The notes: generated by a model not told the origin, from the sequence alone. DNA of 64,000 nucleotides from Polydactylus sextarius (GCA_016801845.1 CM028908.1:22145047-22209046), one strand, 5' to 3'; shown: positions 1-12,800, numbered from the stretch's first letter. Translations and numbers: made by a program.

Positions 1-1949
1 ATTTTAAAACATGCTTTACATACATTTCAAAATGATATATGATATTGCACCGCCAACGCATTTGTACTTCAAGGGCAGTCATCTATGGAAATAATTTTAC
101 AGCTTGCAGAGTTTTGGCTATAGAGGGAAGACTAACAGTGTATGGAGCAGAGGGCATGGATGGATGCCCACGTCCCACAGCTGCATGGCGCTGGGGCACA
201 GACAGCCCTTCTCTCTGGGGCACATTGCTCCTTTTATGCCCAGCACACTGAACCATTGATCTGAGGCTCCCTCATCTCCGCTGCACCAACACAGCTCAGG
301 TCAGCACAGACCCCAGCAGGGCTCAGTGGACACCATATCTGACAGCATATCACATGCAGACATTCATTTGCTTAAAATCCCAGTCAAAGCACGACTTATC
401 GAGGGAATGAAAGTCAAAATGTTCTCACTGTAACTCTTAATTTTGTGACGTAGAAGTAGTTTGAAAGATACTTTAGCAATCATGAACAAATTAGTGAACA
501 TTAAGCTAAATGCTAAAGATACAGCTAATTTGTGAAAATTGTGCAATGTGCAGATTTATTGACACTCGTGCATAGACGAATAAATTCTACCTGTTGAATT
601 TCCACATTGCTGGATGTTATATTTACCATTATGTTGCAGTATAGACAGTAAACTGTCATGTTGTTTGAACACTGAACAAAACCCAGTGAAAGAAATGTGC
701 AGGATGTTATGCATCGCTAGTTTAAAACATTGAGAGTATTTGTATTTATGTTTTGGGGGCAGCCCAGACTTTAAAGCTGCTATTATCTTAATTTTATGTT
801 AATAGACGAGATATGAAATGGGGGCAATCTACTGATCCGCAGATAAAGACAAACAGCAAACAAAGACAAGTACAGATAGTTACGAAGTGTTATGAAGGGT
901 TATACTTGGATCTGACATTTGGGAGGCTTAACAATGTGAAACTAAAAGATCTTGAGGTTCATCTCTTCTATACATTAGATAGATATCATATAATTATAAC
1001 ATCATTCTAATTGATTGCTGGATTTCAGCGGTCAATGCAATAGTTGTCATCATTTTAACCTCATTCCCTCTCCTGAAACTACTGTTTCCTTTAAAAATAT
1101 CCTAAAAATATAAGAATATAAGTTATACATAGCATACATTCAGCTTTTTAAAATAGTGATTAAAACATCTCACATCTCACAACAGCTCTGGTAACTATGG
1201 TGATGGGCTATGAATGAAATTAATAACCATCATTTGAAATATAATTCATAATAATGAGGATTTAATTTGGATTATTACTAGGAGGACTAGTTACATTTGC
1301 AGCAACATCTGGAGTTGGAGATTGGAATTAGAAAGTTAGGAAAGGAAAAATTAGCTTGAAGGAAAGAAAACATTTATTATGTGGCACAAACACAACTCCA
1401 AATAAATGCTGCATCATATGTGCAGGATTTAATAATAATAACAATAATAATAATAAATATTAAGGTTTTAATAGTCTTAAGAGAGGCAAAAAATATACGT
1501 TATGTACTTTAACTATATTGCAAAAATTTTTTTTTTTTTTTCTCGGCCCTTTAGCAGACAAAAATATTCAAAGGATTCTGGATTATTTATTCTGGATTAG
1601 TTATTTTCATGTATTCCTCTTTTTTCCTCTTGTTTTTGCATATTTATGAGTGATGCAGTCTGAGGAGTCATGATGCAGTCTTAGAGCAAATCATTTCCAA
1701 CTGTGGGGTTGTACCGTACATTTATCTTCTGTACGTGGCTTTGCATTAACATTACATGTAGTTAAAACACCTCTGATATTCGTTCTTGAAATTTGTTGAC
1801 ATTTGCTAACCTTGACCACACGAAGCTAGCAATAAAACAAGACTACAAGTAAGACTATAGCAGTAAAAACACTAAGTGTGCAGGTATACAAAACAATTTC
1901 TCATTAACTGATTTTTTAAAAGCAAAGACTATAAGTACTTATATGTGAC

Positions 1950-2057
1950 AAAATATTAACTGACCTACATGATGTAAGAGCACACTCAAGAAGGAGCAAC
2001 ATGCATTTTAAATATATAATTCATATATAGTATGTGCACCATAAAAGACTCCACTCC
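1950..2057. repeat. 108-bp direct repeat, copy 1
   Basis: This segment recurs at 2776-2883 with the same length and about five mismatches, all substitutions. The two copies are 826 bp apart start to start. They have no TG...CA ends and no obvious primer-binding site between them, so an LTR interpretation is not supported. A local segmental duplication or two copies of a short dispersed element both fit. Confidence 0.85.
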
Positions 2058-2775
2058 AGTATAAATACTTAAACCTACCCACACCTACCCACTCTGGGTT
2101 AAATGGTTTAGCATTTTTTACTTCTTCAAGGTTGAAAAATAAGAATATTATTTAAAATTTTCTCAGAAAATCCAAGTTCCTTAATGTGTGAATAGCTGTT
2201 CATATCACAGAACTTGTATCTGCATGGGAAACTATCAGAATTGAAAGATGATCAATTCTCCACAGAGCAGGGTCATTCCAAACAGTTTCTGATCAAAACA
2301 GAATCAATCAGAGAGAATCAGCCCGCTGCTGTCAGTCTCTCTTTCTCTCTCTCTCTCTGTGTGGTCAGCTATCGTTATGCTGGTTCACAGTTGGCTAATT
2401 GATATTCATTGCACTTCTCTGCTGCCTGATGCACCATCTAGTTTACAACCGCGGTGGGATGAAGCCTGTCAATACAAGGCTGAGACTCTTTATGATTCTG
2501 GAAAATAATTTTTCTACTTTCATTATTTGCCATCCCACGGTACCTTTCATTAATGTCTGAGTGTTTGGAATTATTTAGCCTTGATTTGTCAACAATTGAA
2601 ATTTTAATTTCATCCATGCAGCGTGTTTGGATGATTAGTTATAAACTAATAAAACTAATAGTTACTCATGTGTAATGAACTGTGAATTCACAGCCACTGC
2701 ACAGAGAGAAACATGAACAGAGCATTTTTCTTAGTTTCTTGCTAATGTGACATGATAGAAAGCACATCAAGTGTT

Positions 2776-2883
2776 AAAATATTAACTGACCTACATGATG
2801 TAAGAGCATACTCAAGAAGGAGCAACATGCATTTTAAATATATAATTCACATATAATATGTGCATCATAAAATACTCCACTCC
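2776..2883. repeat. 108-bp direct repeat, copy 2
   Basis: Second copy of the 1950-2057 segment in the same orientation. Similarity begins and ends abruptly at the same relative positions in both copies, which argues for one duplication event rather than gradual low-complexity similarity. Confidence 0.85.
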
Positions 2884-3244
2884 CGCACTAATATTCTCAA
2901 CAGACTCTGAAAACAAGTTCCAGCTTCATGTACAACCTCAAATAAACATAAATGGATCTTGTGGACAATCTCAATCAGTGGTTTTCATGCTTGGTGCTTT
3001 TTTGCAAGTTTTATCACTCAAGTTCTCTAATTGCACAAATTCAGCCATAATGATGAGTGTTTTAGTCCCCAGCAATATCTGAGAAAACCAAAAGAAGAAC
3101 AATCAGACTGCATTGTGAGAATTATTCAGCAGAGGGGATGATAGTCGTGCCTTGTTTACAAAATGATTGAAAGGTATCTCAAAACAAAACAACTTTCTGT
3201 ACCTAGAGAATATATGTTACATTTTTCCTTTAATGAGCTTCCAT

Positions 3245-3580
3245 GATTTTAAAAGGTTGAGGGTGTGTTCAGATCACATGATGTCATTACAAACAAATTC
3301 AAAGCAAAGACGCAAATAGCTGCAAATCTGTGCTGGGCAACAAAAACAAATGCAAAGACATGCTTTCAGACACAAGGTGCACTCAGCGCTGGGTCACGTA
3401 TCATCAGCGTGGAGATTTTACAGACATCATCAAGAATCAGGAAATGGAGGACGAGCTTATTGTGTCTGTCTGTGGACACGTGGATCATATATGGATATCA
3501 TACAACTTCTGTACTTAACAGAGACAGAGCAAAAATGGAGAAGGCTTGGAGAAACAATAGGACAACCACATAAGTTCTGA
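3245..3580 (+). pseudogene. Relic of a MADF (myb/SANT-like) domain gene
   Basis: The frame opening at 3445 begins MEDELIVSVCGHVD, and a second frame downstream reads NRDRAKMEKAWRN. Together these resemble the start of MADF-domain proteins (MEDELI..., then ...YRDR.KK..AWR.IA), which in fish often occur as expanded copies linked to PIF/Harbinger transposons. The match is broken by a frameshift near 3480-3500 and in-frame stops, and no further domain follows. I infer a dead transposon-associated copy. The upstream 200 bp looks like the usual leader of such copies, but this is recollection of a pattern, not a search result. Confidence 0.4.
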
Positions 3581-3599
3581 AAATATCTATCTTTTTCTT

Positions 3600-5200
3600 G
3601 ATTCCATCTGTCAGTTGTGGTTATGTTGACACAGGAAGGGGTACTCCCATTGGCAGTTAAAGGGGCAAACACTTAAAGATCTCCAAATATTCACTGTAAT
3701 GTAAGAAGAGAAATAGTAAGGAATACACTGGTGTTATCATGTTTCTTCATACAATAGAGCCTGACTGTTCCAACAAGTGAGTGGCAATTCATTTATGGTT
3801 AAACTGTCTCTTTGGCGTCTTCTGGTAACTGGTGATATCCCACTGCATCACTCTAAGATACAGTTAAAATGAATCCCCAATGCCATTTGGAGTCATTAAC
3901 ATGAGGTTAGACAAAGACATGCAACTAGAAACAGCACATTTAACCGTTTCCCAGAGTTTACTTCCACCTCCCAGAACTCATACGGCTCATTAAACAGCAG
4001 AATTAAATGAATTCAAATCATCTGTCAGCTTCATTGGTGTAATTGCTGTAAAGTTAATCACATAGTCAGGCACAGAAATTTCCAATGACAGCGTGGATAA
4101 TGTGCCTCTCTGTGTCACTATCTTCCAGCGAATAAGACGTTACACTGTTCACACAGTCAAACACTAACCAGTGACCTGACACAATGCTGTTTAAGTTGTG
4201 AATTTATATGACATGACCTGAACTGAATATCAACACACAGGCTACTGGTGTTGCTAAAAAAAAAAAAAAAAAAAAAAAGAAACTAATTGGATTATCTTGC
4301 TGTTTTCCAAATGAGTGTAAGGATGTCCTTGAGGCTCTTCCATCCTCAAAGAGACAGTAATGAATTTGCCCACAGCATGACTGCAAGGTGCTCGGGCCAT
4401 CTGTTTTGTCCCATTACTTGACTGCCAACACATTTCCATTGTCTCATACCCTTAGTTTAACTTCAAGACACATGTAAGAGTTCACGCATGAAATAAAAAA
4501 GTTTTTTCCTCAGGGAATGAGAAAACTTACAAATTTCGAAACACTTATCTTTCAACAGCTCTTTTCAAATGTGCCAGAGGAGCTGTTGTCAATATTTCCC
4601 TTTAGGAATCATCCAGAAACATATTGAGCTATTTTACTCATGTACTGCAGCAGAAACTTAATACTCCACTTCGTCATAATATTGATCGAATGTTTTAGGG
4701 TCCGCATTTTTATTCACTTGTACATCTACTGATTTTATTTGAACAGGTTAAACAAACACGTTGATTTGTAAAGAGTCTGAGTTGGAGCTGTGCATCCAGT
4801 CTCCACTCAACCCTATATACATAAAGGACTACACTATATATGATTATTAAAAATTCATGGGTCGCTGAGTCCATAAAAATGCTCTTCTATTATTTTTGTG
4901 CTCAGCAGCCCAAGGTACAACACACTGAACCAGGGTGTTTATTTTGACTTACTGCTGGCCTTTTCTTTTTTTTTTTTCCCATTATTGCAGAGTCTTTATC
5001 TGTCCATTGCTGTCATGCCAACTCTTTTGAAGGAATCCTTTATTGTTTCATAACTCAGAAATATTTGTATATTGAGAAATGAGTAAATGAAAGGGAGCTT
5101 TGTTTTTGAAACAGTGTGGCAGCCCTTAGGGCCATGAAAATAAAATATCATGTGGTATTTATCTAAGCAGATCCTTGAAAAGCTGACCACTTAGATGTTT
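3600..5200. other. Intergenic, no gene seen
   Basis: No exon-like segment is recognised. It holds an A-run at about 4256-4278 and a T-run at about 4968-4978. The remaining sequence is unique-looking and AT-rich. Confidence 0.5.
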
Positions 5201-5202
5201 AG

Positions 5203-5205
<3 letters not shown>

Positions 5206-5243
<38 letters not shown>
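5206..5243. repeat. (AT)n-(AC)n microsatellite
   Basis: About 16 AT units pass directly into about 5 AC units at the left border of the Tc1 relic. TA is the Tc1 target dinucleotide, so such tracts are common insertion sites; that link is inference. Confidence 0.85.
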
Positions 5244-5244
<1 letters not shown>

Positions 5245-5245
<1 letters not shown>

Positions 5246-6225
5246 AACATGATGATGTTTCCACTCAAACCAATGTAACATCCTGGATTTACACCAATGA
5301 GTGCCATGTTTTGTCTCCAAAACAGTCCTGACCCATCAAGGAATGGACTCCACTTGACCTCTGAAGCTGCTGTGTTATCTGGTACCATGATGTTACAGAT
5401 CCTTTAAGTCATGTTAGTTGTGGAAAGAGCCTCCACGGATCAGACTTATTTGTCCAGCACATCCAACAGAGATTTGATTGGATTGAGATCTGGGGATTTT
5501 TGGGCCAAGTCAACACACTAAACTAGTATTCATCAAACCATCAGTGAAGGACTATCCTGATCCTGCTGAAATTGGAATCTGCCATTAAGGAATACTGTTT
5601 CCATTAAAAGGTGTACTTGGTCTGGAACGATGTGTAGATGATCGCGGCCGCTATGTGTCAATATAACATCTGCATTAATATTCAGACCGAAAGTCTCTTT
5701 TCCATTGTGGATCCAGGTGCCATGTCTTCTCCAGGTAAGCAACGCACACACTCAGCCATTCATGTGAGATATTAAAAAAATATATATATTATTCATCAGA
5801 CCAGGTCACCACCTTCCAGTTTATCTGTTGTCCAGTTTTGATGCTCACGTCCATTGTAGGTGCTTAGATGGTGGTAGACAGGGGTCAACATGGACACTCT
5901 GACCAGTCTGCCAAAATACAGCCCCCTAGGCCACAAACTGTAATGCTCTATGTGCCCTGTTATCTGAGAAGGGAAGTAGCCCAGGTTCGTTTAATGCATG
6001 TGGAAAGCGAAGGCTTGCCTATGTTATCATTTTGCGGGATGCTGACCAATGAAAACCCACAAGAGCTGCAGTTTTAGAGAAAAACTGATCAAGTCATCTT
6101 GCTTCACAATTTGGAAATGTTGCTTCCAACATCAATTTCCAGGATCCACAGACATATTGACCAAGATAATTAATGTTACTCACTTTACCCGTCAGTGTTC
6201 ATAATGTTGTGGCTGTACGTGTGTA
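5245..6225 (-). mobile_element. Degenerate Tc1/mariner DNA transposon
   Basis: Read on the minus strand this follows the vertebrate Tc1-like transposase order. At 6060-6090 is the CAAAACTGCAGCTCTTGTGG-type helix-turn-helix region; around 5900-5800 the residues that normally read VPMLTPVHRR; at 5533-5751 the recognisable core (DVILT, then METVFLNG, FQQDQDSPS), where the catalytic DDE-region motif FQQDNAP is decayed. At 5265-5400 is the C-terminal tail region. The right end (about 6190-6225) resembles the terminal inverted repeat of this family (cataatgttgtggctg). The frame is broken by several shifts and stops, so it cannot encode an active transposase. Confidence 0.75.
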
Positions 6226-6229
6226 TGTA

Positions 6230-7170
6230 CTCGTGACACAAATTGATGCCAGACTGCTTTCACCCTGAAGGGGGCAGAAGTGCTTAAAAAAAAGGAGAAG
6301 ATAATTGCAGCTATACAAAAGAATGGTGTAGAAGCAGACTCTAATTTTTCTATAGTTAATTAAATTGTAGCAACAAATTTAAACCCAATATCCAAGAGGT
6401 CATATGAAAATGTCACTACTGTGCTAATTCTGATCCAATAATTCAAAGTCACTTGTCTTTAGAGTGTCAGTGTGCAGCCAGTCAGGTTTAGTTAACATCT
6501 CTGGGAACGAGGATGGACTCTCTGTAGTGGGTCTGAAAACGGCTGCCTGCAGGCAGAGCAGAGCATGACTCTCACACTGAACTCTCTATGAACCCATTCT
6601 CAGACTACACTTGGACTTTATCTGTAGTGAGCTGCTGAACATCCCCAGCCTCGATTTCCTCCCCGAGAGGTGAAGAGAAAGCTCTTTTTGTGTGGACAAT
6701 CTGTTTTCCCAGTGCTGAGTCTTTGAATGGCCCCAGCATGTAAGAGATCACAGGTACAGTGTGAGTGTGTGTGTGTGTATTAACTGACCTGAACAGATTC
6801 TTGCTGATATTTCTCTTGGTGAGAACAAATAAAATGACACATACTGTATATCCTAACAAATCTAAAGCTCTTATATGTTTTATATATGCTATGATTATAG
6901 CATATATAAAACTGTAGCTTCATATTTAACTGGCAGACATGTGGGAGACAGGAAAGGAGAGAAAAATATGCAATTGAATACACAGGGAAACAAAAAAAAA
7001 AAAAAACAACTTCAAACAAAGGCAGATTTTAAGGGTCACTGATGAAGGAGTCGGACCACAGATGATGACAACTATATTGATAAACACAAATATTTGCTTA
7101 CAATTAGGTAATAGTATATGATACATCATGTATTAAATGCTTAACTGGTGATGAAAGAAACGTTTAATCA
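6230..7170. other. Intergenic, no gene seen
   Basis: No exon is recognised. It contains a short TG microsatellite at 6764-6778 and an A-run at about 6993-7006. Confidence 0.45.
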
Positions 7171-7249
7171 TCCATTCATTTTAGCCTGCCCCTAATCCAA
7201 AATGTTTCTAGGCTACATGACAAATGTAATCACATTCAGGTTGAAGTTT

Positions 7250-7745
7250 TTTTTTTACCACTCGGACATAGCTAGAAAATATCCGCTGGCAGATGCCCAG
7301 GAGGCATCTAGATCAGATGCCAAAAACACCTCAACTCACTCCTGTAGACACGAAGGAGCATCTGTTCTACTCTGAGCTCTCTGAGACTGAGCCCAGACAA
7401 TCTGTGGAGAAAACTACAACCCCAAATCTTTCCCAAAGTCTGTGAATGTAGGTGAGGGTCACATGTAAAGGTCGACTGTAAACCATCAGTTTCTGCTCCT
7501 TCTTCACCACAACGATCCAGTGCAACTTCTGCCTCACTGCTGACACTGCACAGACCCGTATGTCGACCTCTTGCTCCATCCTACCCTCACAATGAACAAG
7601 ACCCTAATATACTTAAACCGCTTCATGTGGCTTGGCCCCTAAACTGATGAGAGCAATCCATCCCTCTCTGGCAGAGACCCATGGTTTCTGACCTGGAGGT
7701 GCTGACTCTCATCCCAACCACTTCACACTTGGCTGTATGATGAAA
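7250..7745 (-). mobile_element. Non-LTR retrotransposon (LINE) fragment
   Basis: The nucleotide series (cggacat..., cccaggaggcatctagatcagatgcc, tccttcttcaccacaacgatcc, tcttgctccatcctaccctcac, ggaggtgctgactctcatccc) matches, in order, a LINE segment widespread in teleost genomes, usually read on the opposite strand. Frames are interrupted by stops. The LINE clade cannot be fixed without a database comparison. Confidence 0.6.
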
Positions 7746-7749
7746 GTCA

Positions 7750-9160
7750 TAAGCTGATGGACCCAGTAGAAACACAACATTTGGATATGACAGAGAGCTG
7801 ATTCAGAGGTTCGAACATACTTTAAAATTAGTACTATAAATAATCTCTCGTCCTAGTTCCTTCAATTGCATGGATGGTTCACTTTAACAATGGCAGACTT
7901 TTATGAGGAACATGAGGGTTTTCAAACCACAGGTAGTAACCAGAACCACCCAAGTCCCAAGTTTTGATTTATAAACTCCCAAGAGCACCTCCTCGGCTGC
8001 TTCATAACATCAGTGATGTGTTTAAAAGGAGAGAGAGGTTTTATGGGGACATTAAATGGAGATTACTTTGTTTCAGCAAAGAAAAGTTGTAAAATCAATG
8101 AGATGGAAGAAGCTGTGATTAGAGCACTGAGGAAGCGGTGAGGGGTCAAATGTCCTGTATCTTCATTTGATCAAGGTAAATAAATCAGCTGCAAGATATT
8201 ATTTAATCATCAAAAAAAAAAACACTAAAGTCACACTAAACAGTGTAAAACATTTCCCAACAGAGAGAAACAAGAGACATAGCAGCTATTACCAGGCAGT
8301 TCAGTTCACCCATTAATCTTTCATACTGTAACAAAGATAATTAATTTCACAAAAACTTACACTTTCTCTTGACTTTTTTCTGCTGAGAAACAGGAAACTT
8401 GTTTGTCTCCCACAAAGAAGCCACCGTTGTTTTTGATTTGTTATAGATCAGAAATACACTACAACCACTGAGAGGCCTTTTTTATGTAATCATATAGAAC
8501 ATACAGTGCGTATGCGTGTGTGTGATTTTTGAAAACCCTTGAGCAAGACTCTGTAGCATCCCTGCTGGTTGTAAATTAACTTACTTGGGCTTCCCATGTT
8601 AACACAGCATCATATCGCACACCCTGTACACAAATAACTGATTTGAAAAGCTCTCATGAAACATGAAAGTCTCATCGTGATTTGCTATTAGTTTATTAGT
8701 CTCAATTTGGCAGCAGATTAGAGCTGCCAGCAGCACTAACACAAGCAATTACATGAGCACAAGTGATGCAAAAAGCTTAATTAGTGGTAATAGTAATAGG
8801 AGGTAAACCCACAGAGCAGTAAGAGAGGATCACGTTAAAACGGTATCCAATAAAAATAGCCTCTTAACTTAGTGTCTACAATGTTGTCGTCCAGAGAGAA
8901 TGAAGTGTTTGTGCAAAAGCATGTAAACGTAGCAAATGATGTAATTAAACATCCATAGCAACAAGTGGTGGCAGTATAAACCGTGATTAGAGCTGATGTT
9001 CTTCCTCGTTCTCAGAACCTGTTAAAAACTCAGAGGTCACATACTGAGAACCCCAGTTGGGGGTCAACTGTTTAACTGTTTTATGCACCTCTGACCACTA
9101 GATGTCACCAGAGATTATTAAGTCTTAGCAGCAGCAGCTCCCACTGGTCCCCTGTTAGTT
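7750..9160. other. Intergenic, no gene seen
   Basis: No coding exon, RNA gene or long repeat is recognised here, apart from an A-run near 8212-8222. Confidence 0.45.
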
Positions 9161-9164
9161 TCCA

Positions 9165-9537
9165 CCATCCATCCATTTTCTACCTATTTACCCCACACTC
9201 GGGGGTAGAGGGTAAGCCATAAAGCAATAGTTGGAGGGGGGGAGGGTGCTGGAGCAGGTGAAGGCAGGGTACACCCTTGATGGCCACATATAGACAAACA
9301 ACCATTCGCACTCACATCCACACTTACAGGCAATTTAGTTTGATCAATTGTTGTTCATTTGCAATTATTGCTCAGTGTTGCATGTTTTTGGCAGCAGGAG
9401 GAAACCAGAGCTCCCAGAGGACACCCACACAGGCATGGGGAGAACATGCAAACTCCACACAGAAAGACCCAGGAGTTGAACCCAGGACCTTCTTGCTGTG
9501 AGGCAACAGCACTAACCCCTGTGCCGGCATGCTGCCC
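9165..9537 (+). repeat. Teleost dispersed repeat ('ccatccattttc' family)
   Basis: It starts with ccatccatccattttctacc and continues through gggtacacccttgatgg, acaaccattcgcactcacatcc, gcaatttag, gggagaacatgcaaactcc and gaacccaggaccttcttgctgtgaggcaacagc, ending ctgtgccggcatgctgccc. This is the order of a high-copy repeat found across ray-finned fish. Open frames on either strand here are shadows of the repeat. Fragments of the same family lie at 15838-15985 (opposite strand) and about 59550-59645. Confidence 0.75.
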
Positions 9538-9673
9538 TGTTAGCTTCCACCATTTTCCACACAAACATGGAGACTTCAGGCAGAAATAACTTGGTCATTA
9601 AACACAACTCTCCTTGTGTCACTATTAACTAAGCCAGTGGTATTGACATGTAACTTTTTCAGGAGATCAAACT

Positions 9674-9711
9674 TGTTGTTGGAGTGACTGTTGGTAGTCA
9701 CTCCAACAACA
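9674..9711. repeat. Perfect 16-bp inverted repeat (hairpin)
   Basis: The arm 9674-9689 is the exact reverse complement of 9696-9711, with the 6-nt loop GTTGGT between them. It lies in intergenic sequence just right of the dispersed repeat. No precursor-like transcript context is visible. Confidence 0.85.
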
Positions 9712-10563
9712 TCTTACTTTATATGCTACAGCAACCACTCACCTACATATATATTGAACTGACATATTTTTTATTTCTGTAGTGGCAAAAAGCCATAGTC
9801 AGCCATCAATTACTCCCCAGTTTCAACTCTTTTTGACAACATCACAATGTAAAAAGAGCAGGAATCAGATTCCAAAAGAAAAAAAAATTGTGTGTGATAT
9901 TGATTTTAAATTTTGAAGGTGTAGCAAGTCTTTAGCAGAGACTGTGAAAGTGAAAAAAATGGTATAAAATGAGTCACTTGTGTCTGATGCAATGCTGGAT
10001 TTCACAAGTTTAAATGAGTACAGTGACACTGTGAACTCATTACTTTGCAGATACTCCACAACATTTACAGCTGTAAGATGATCATACCATGTCTTTTTCA
10101 CCAAAATATCTGATGCTTTATATGTTTATAATCCATGCACCTGAAACAGAATATTATTCACAAGGTCTTGCTATCTGACATGAAATATGTTGAAGAGGGA
10201 GAATATGATTTTAATTTTTATTTCCACATGACCTATCACGGTAGTAAGGACTGAAAGATGAACACTGTAGAACAGTTAGAGTGAAATTGCAGCAGAAGCA
10301 GAATTGTGTGACAAATGCACCATTTACTGCACCTTTGTGGTGAAATGAGGCACTCCCATGCTGGGAGATGCCTACTTTGAGTAATCACAGGACTACTCTT
10401 AAGGAACTGGCTCTAGGAACAGTTTCTGCATTTTTGTGTTTATTTTCATATGCATGGCTTCTTGGAATTTCATACACAGAACAAGGAAGCAGATCTACCT
10501 GTAACAACACAGCAGGAGACAAACAGAAAGTTAAGCACTTCAAGCAGAGTATCAGGTATTCTT

Positions 10564-10565
<2 letters not shown>

Positions 10566-10614
<49 letters not shown>
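10566..10614. repeat. (TG)n microsatellite
   Basis: About 24 uninterrupted TG units. The open frames crossing it on both strands (Val/Cys or His/Thr runs) are artefacts of the repeat. Confidence 0.95.
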
Positions 10615-10618
<4 letters not shown>

Positions 10619-10653
10619 ATGCAAACAACACTAAGATTAGATATTTTGGGTCT

Positions 10654-10847
10654 TATATAAGGCGGTGTAGCATTCAATAGACATGTAGGTTTGCTTATTG
10701 CTACCATTGTGGTTATGCTACTAGTCAGGCTTCAGTTCCTGATTGAGTAAGTGAATTAGAAGCCATGTGCCTCTGTTCCTCTTTCACTCAGCTTCATTTG
10801 CAGTCAGTCTGACACATCCATTGAAACCATCCTGGTCCTGTTTTGGG
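10654..10847 (+). promoter_or_regulatory. Candidate promoter and 5' noncoding exon of bpi
   Basis: TATATAA occurs at 10654-10660, and a good splice donor (ggg|gtaaga) ends a possible exon at 10847. The bpi start codon at 12801 is preceded directly by a polypyrimidine tract and cgacag, which looks like a splice acceptor. A noncoding first exon upstream is therefore expected, and this is the best candidate seen. It contains out-of-frame ATGs, which weakens the case. Confidence 0.3.
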
Positions 10848-10859
10848 GTAAGACTGTTC

Positions 10860-12780
10860 GTATATTTACTGGTCATCTGATCTGATTGATTGTTTATAAT
10901 AATCTACAAAATATGTGCTGATTGTTGAAATTTGATTTTTAACATCTAAGAAATACTCATAACATCTACAGACTGCAGAGTTAAAGTGTGTCCATTGGCT
11001 CTAATGTGTGTTTGGTGCTTCAGCTGCAGTTTATTTGTAGAAGAAAGTGTGTAAATATGAGGTTGACGTGATTCATTTTGATTAATGTGAAGAATATTAG
11101 TGATGAAATGTAAGTCGTCTGACTCACTTAAAATCTGATGTCTTTTTGTGTGTATTCTGAGATGATAAGTGTTTTTGATTTTTAGTAGTGAATTGTTGCT
11201 TCTCCTTGATAAACATCTCTATTGCACTCTTCTCTCCTTTTACAAAGAGTTTAGCTGAGAGGAGCCAGATACCGAAAATTAAACATCTTGATGTCTGTTG
11301 TACTTCTGACCCACACACTCTCAGTCACATACTCTTAGTCAAGAGTCACATGTATTAGATTTGATCTGTTCTGCCTCTCTGTTATTGAATCTGTTTTGCA
11401 ACTCTTTCAGAGTCTAAATTTGTTACTTAAATGTGCAGCATTCTAAAGATAAGGTCATCACCTGGAAGAAAACAAACAAAAACATGATAGAATTGTTTAG
11501 CTTTGTGTTTTGTGCCAAACTGAGTTTTAAAGTCATATAATATGCCAATGCTTGATCATCACAGCTGTGACCTGAAATGCATTTCTCCAGGAGTGAATTT
11601 TTGCTTGTCCACGAAACCTTTAAAGCTTGTACTTTGGTTAAAAAAAAATCACACTTAAATGTCAGACTTGGCCTTTGCTCTTGACCTAATTTGATAAAAC
11701 TCCATCTTGCCTGGTGACTTGTCGGCGGTCATGTGATTTCTTCTGCAGCTCTGACAGTCAGCTCTTTCACAGGCCTCAACAGGAATCTCCCATACAAAGC
11801 AAAGCTGGAAGCTATACTGCAAAAAAGAAGAACAAAAAAAGAATAAAAATAAGGCTCCATTCCTGAAAAAAATAATCTTTTTAGTCCATAAAGAAAAACG
11901 TAATCTTGTCAAATCATATTTTGCACCAGAAACATAATCTCATTTCAGTAAAATCTACCTTTATATAATTAAAGGTAGATTAAAATGAGTCAATTTCTCT
12001 TCAATGTCAACCAGTGTTAGTGCTGTCAGACACTATAATCATTATAACAGATAACAAAACCTTCCATTTCATATTTCTTACTATTTAGCCAGGGATAGTC
12101 TGCTGAAGAAAAGCTGCATAGTTCACAAACACGTGACAAAGATTGAAAAACACAATTTAACATATGACCTTTGAGTAACTGTGGCGTAATCAGTTATGCA
12201 GTTTGAAGAAATTATAAGATTTATTTATTTATTTATTGACAATCACTAATCTTGTTTCACTGCAAAAACAACCCTAAAAAAAGCCAAATATTTCTTTTAA
12301 ATATAATTACATTTTAAAGAATAAACCAATGAGGTAAACCAGAAATACAAATGCCTTGTCATAGAAATTATATTTAGCTTCATTACAGTTGAGTTGTTCT
12401 TACAGTTTATATACATTTACACCAATACTTTGATCATGAATGACTCATGAATTTTAGCATTTATTACCTGTCATCATACTGATTGGATTGTTGAATTGGT
12501 ATATGCCTTTAAAACACATTTAACACATTTTATCACTGACCCAACCCTTTGCTTTGACTCTAAATGTTGGCATGAATTAAAACAGGAAGAGATGTGTTTT
12601 AAGAGGAAGTCAGCAGCAGTTTAATGTTAAGCTGTGACCTCCATTAATAACTGAAATATTTAAGAGGAGAATTAACTACAATGAAACATTTGACACTTGG
12701 TGGCGCAAAAGTTGAAACTTTGCTGATGTATGGAGCCAGTTCATAATTCAGATGACAAATTTTCTGACCATTTTGTTCTT
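10860..12780. other. Intergenic or intronic, no coding exon seen
   Basis: If the noncoding bpi exon ending at 10847 is real, this is bpi intron 1. It includes a 12-bp inverted repeat (11952-11963 with 11970-11981) and a TTTA repeat at 12219-12237. Nothing else is recognised. Confidence 0.45.
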
Positions 12781-12800
12781 TTTATCTCACGACAGTCAAA

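Larger units (their letters stand above)
1..3240. other. Gene-free AT-rich stretch
   Basis: No coding exon can be recognised on either strand. Open frames are short (under 75 codons), unrelated to known families and lack splice context. It contains a T-run near 1527-1540, short AAT-type repeats near 1430-1455, a CT-rich run near 2338-2360 and a 108-bp direct duplication listed separately. Confidence 0.6.

Noticed and set aside
2776..2883. Interpretation of the 108-bp direct repeats as LTRs of a small element
   Set aside because: No TG/CA termini, primer-binding site or polypurine tract is visible.
5643..5650. GCGGCCGC (NotI site) as a sign of vector sequence
   Set aside because: It is embedded in the diverged Tc1 transposase relic, with similarity continuing on both sides, so it is a chance mutation product.
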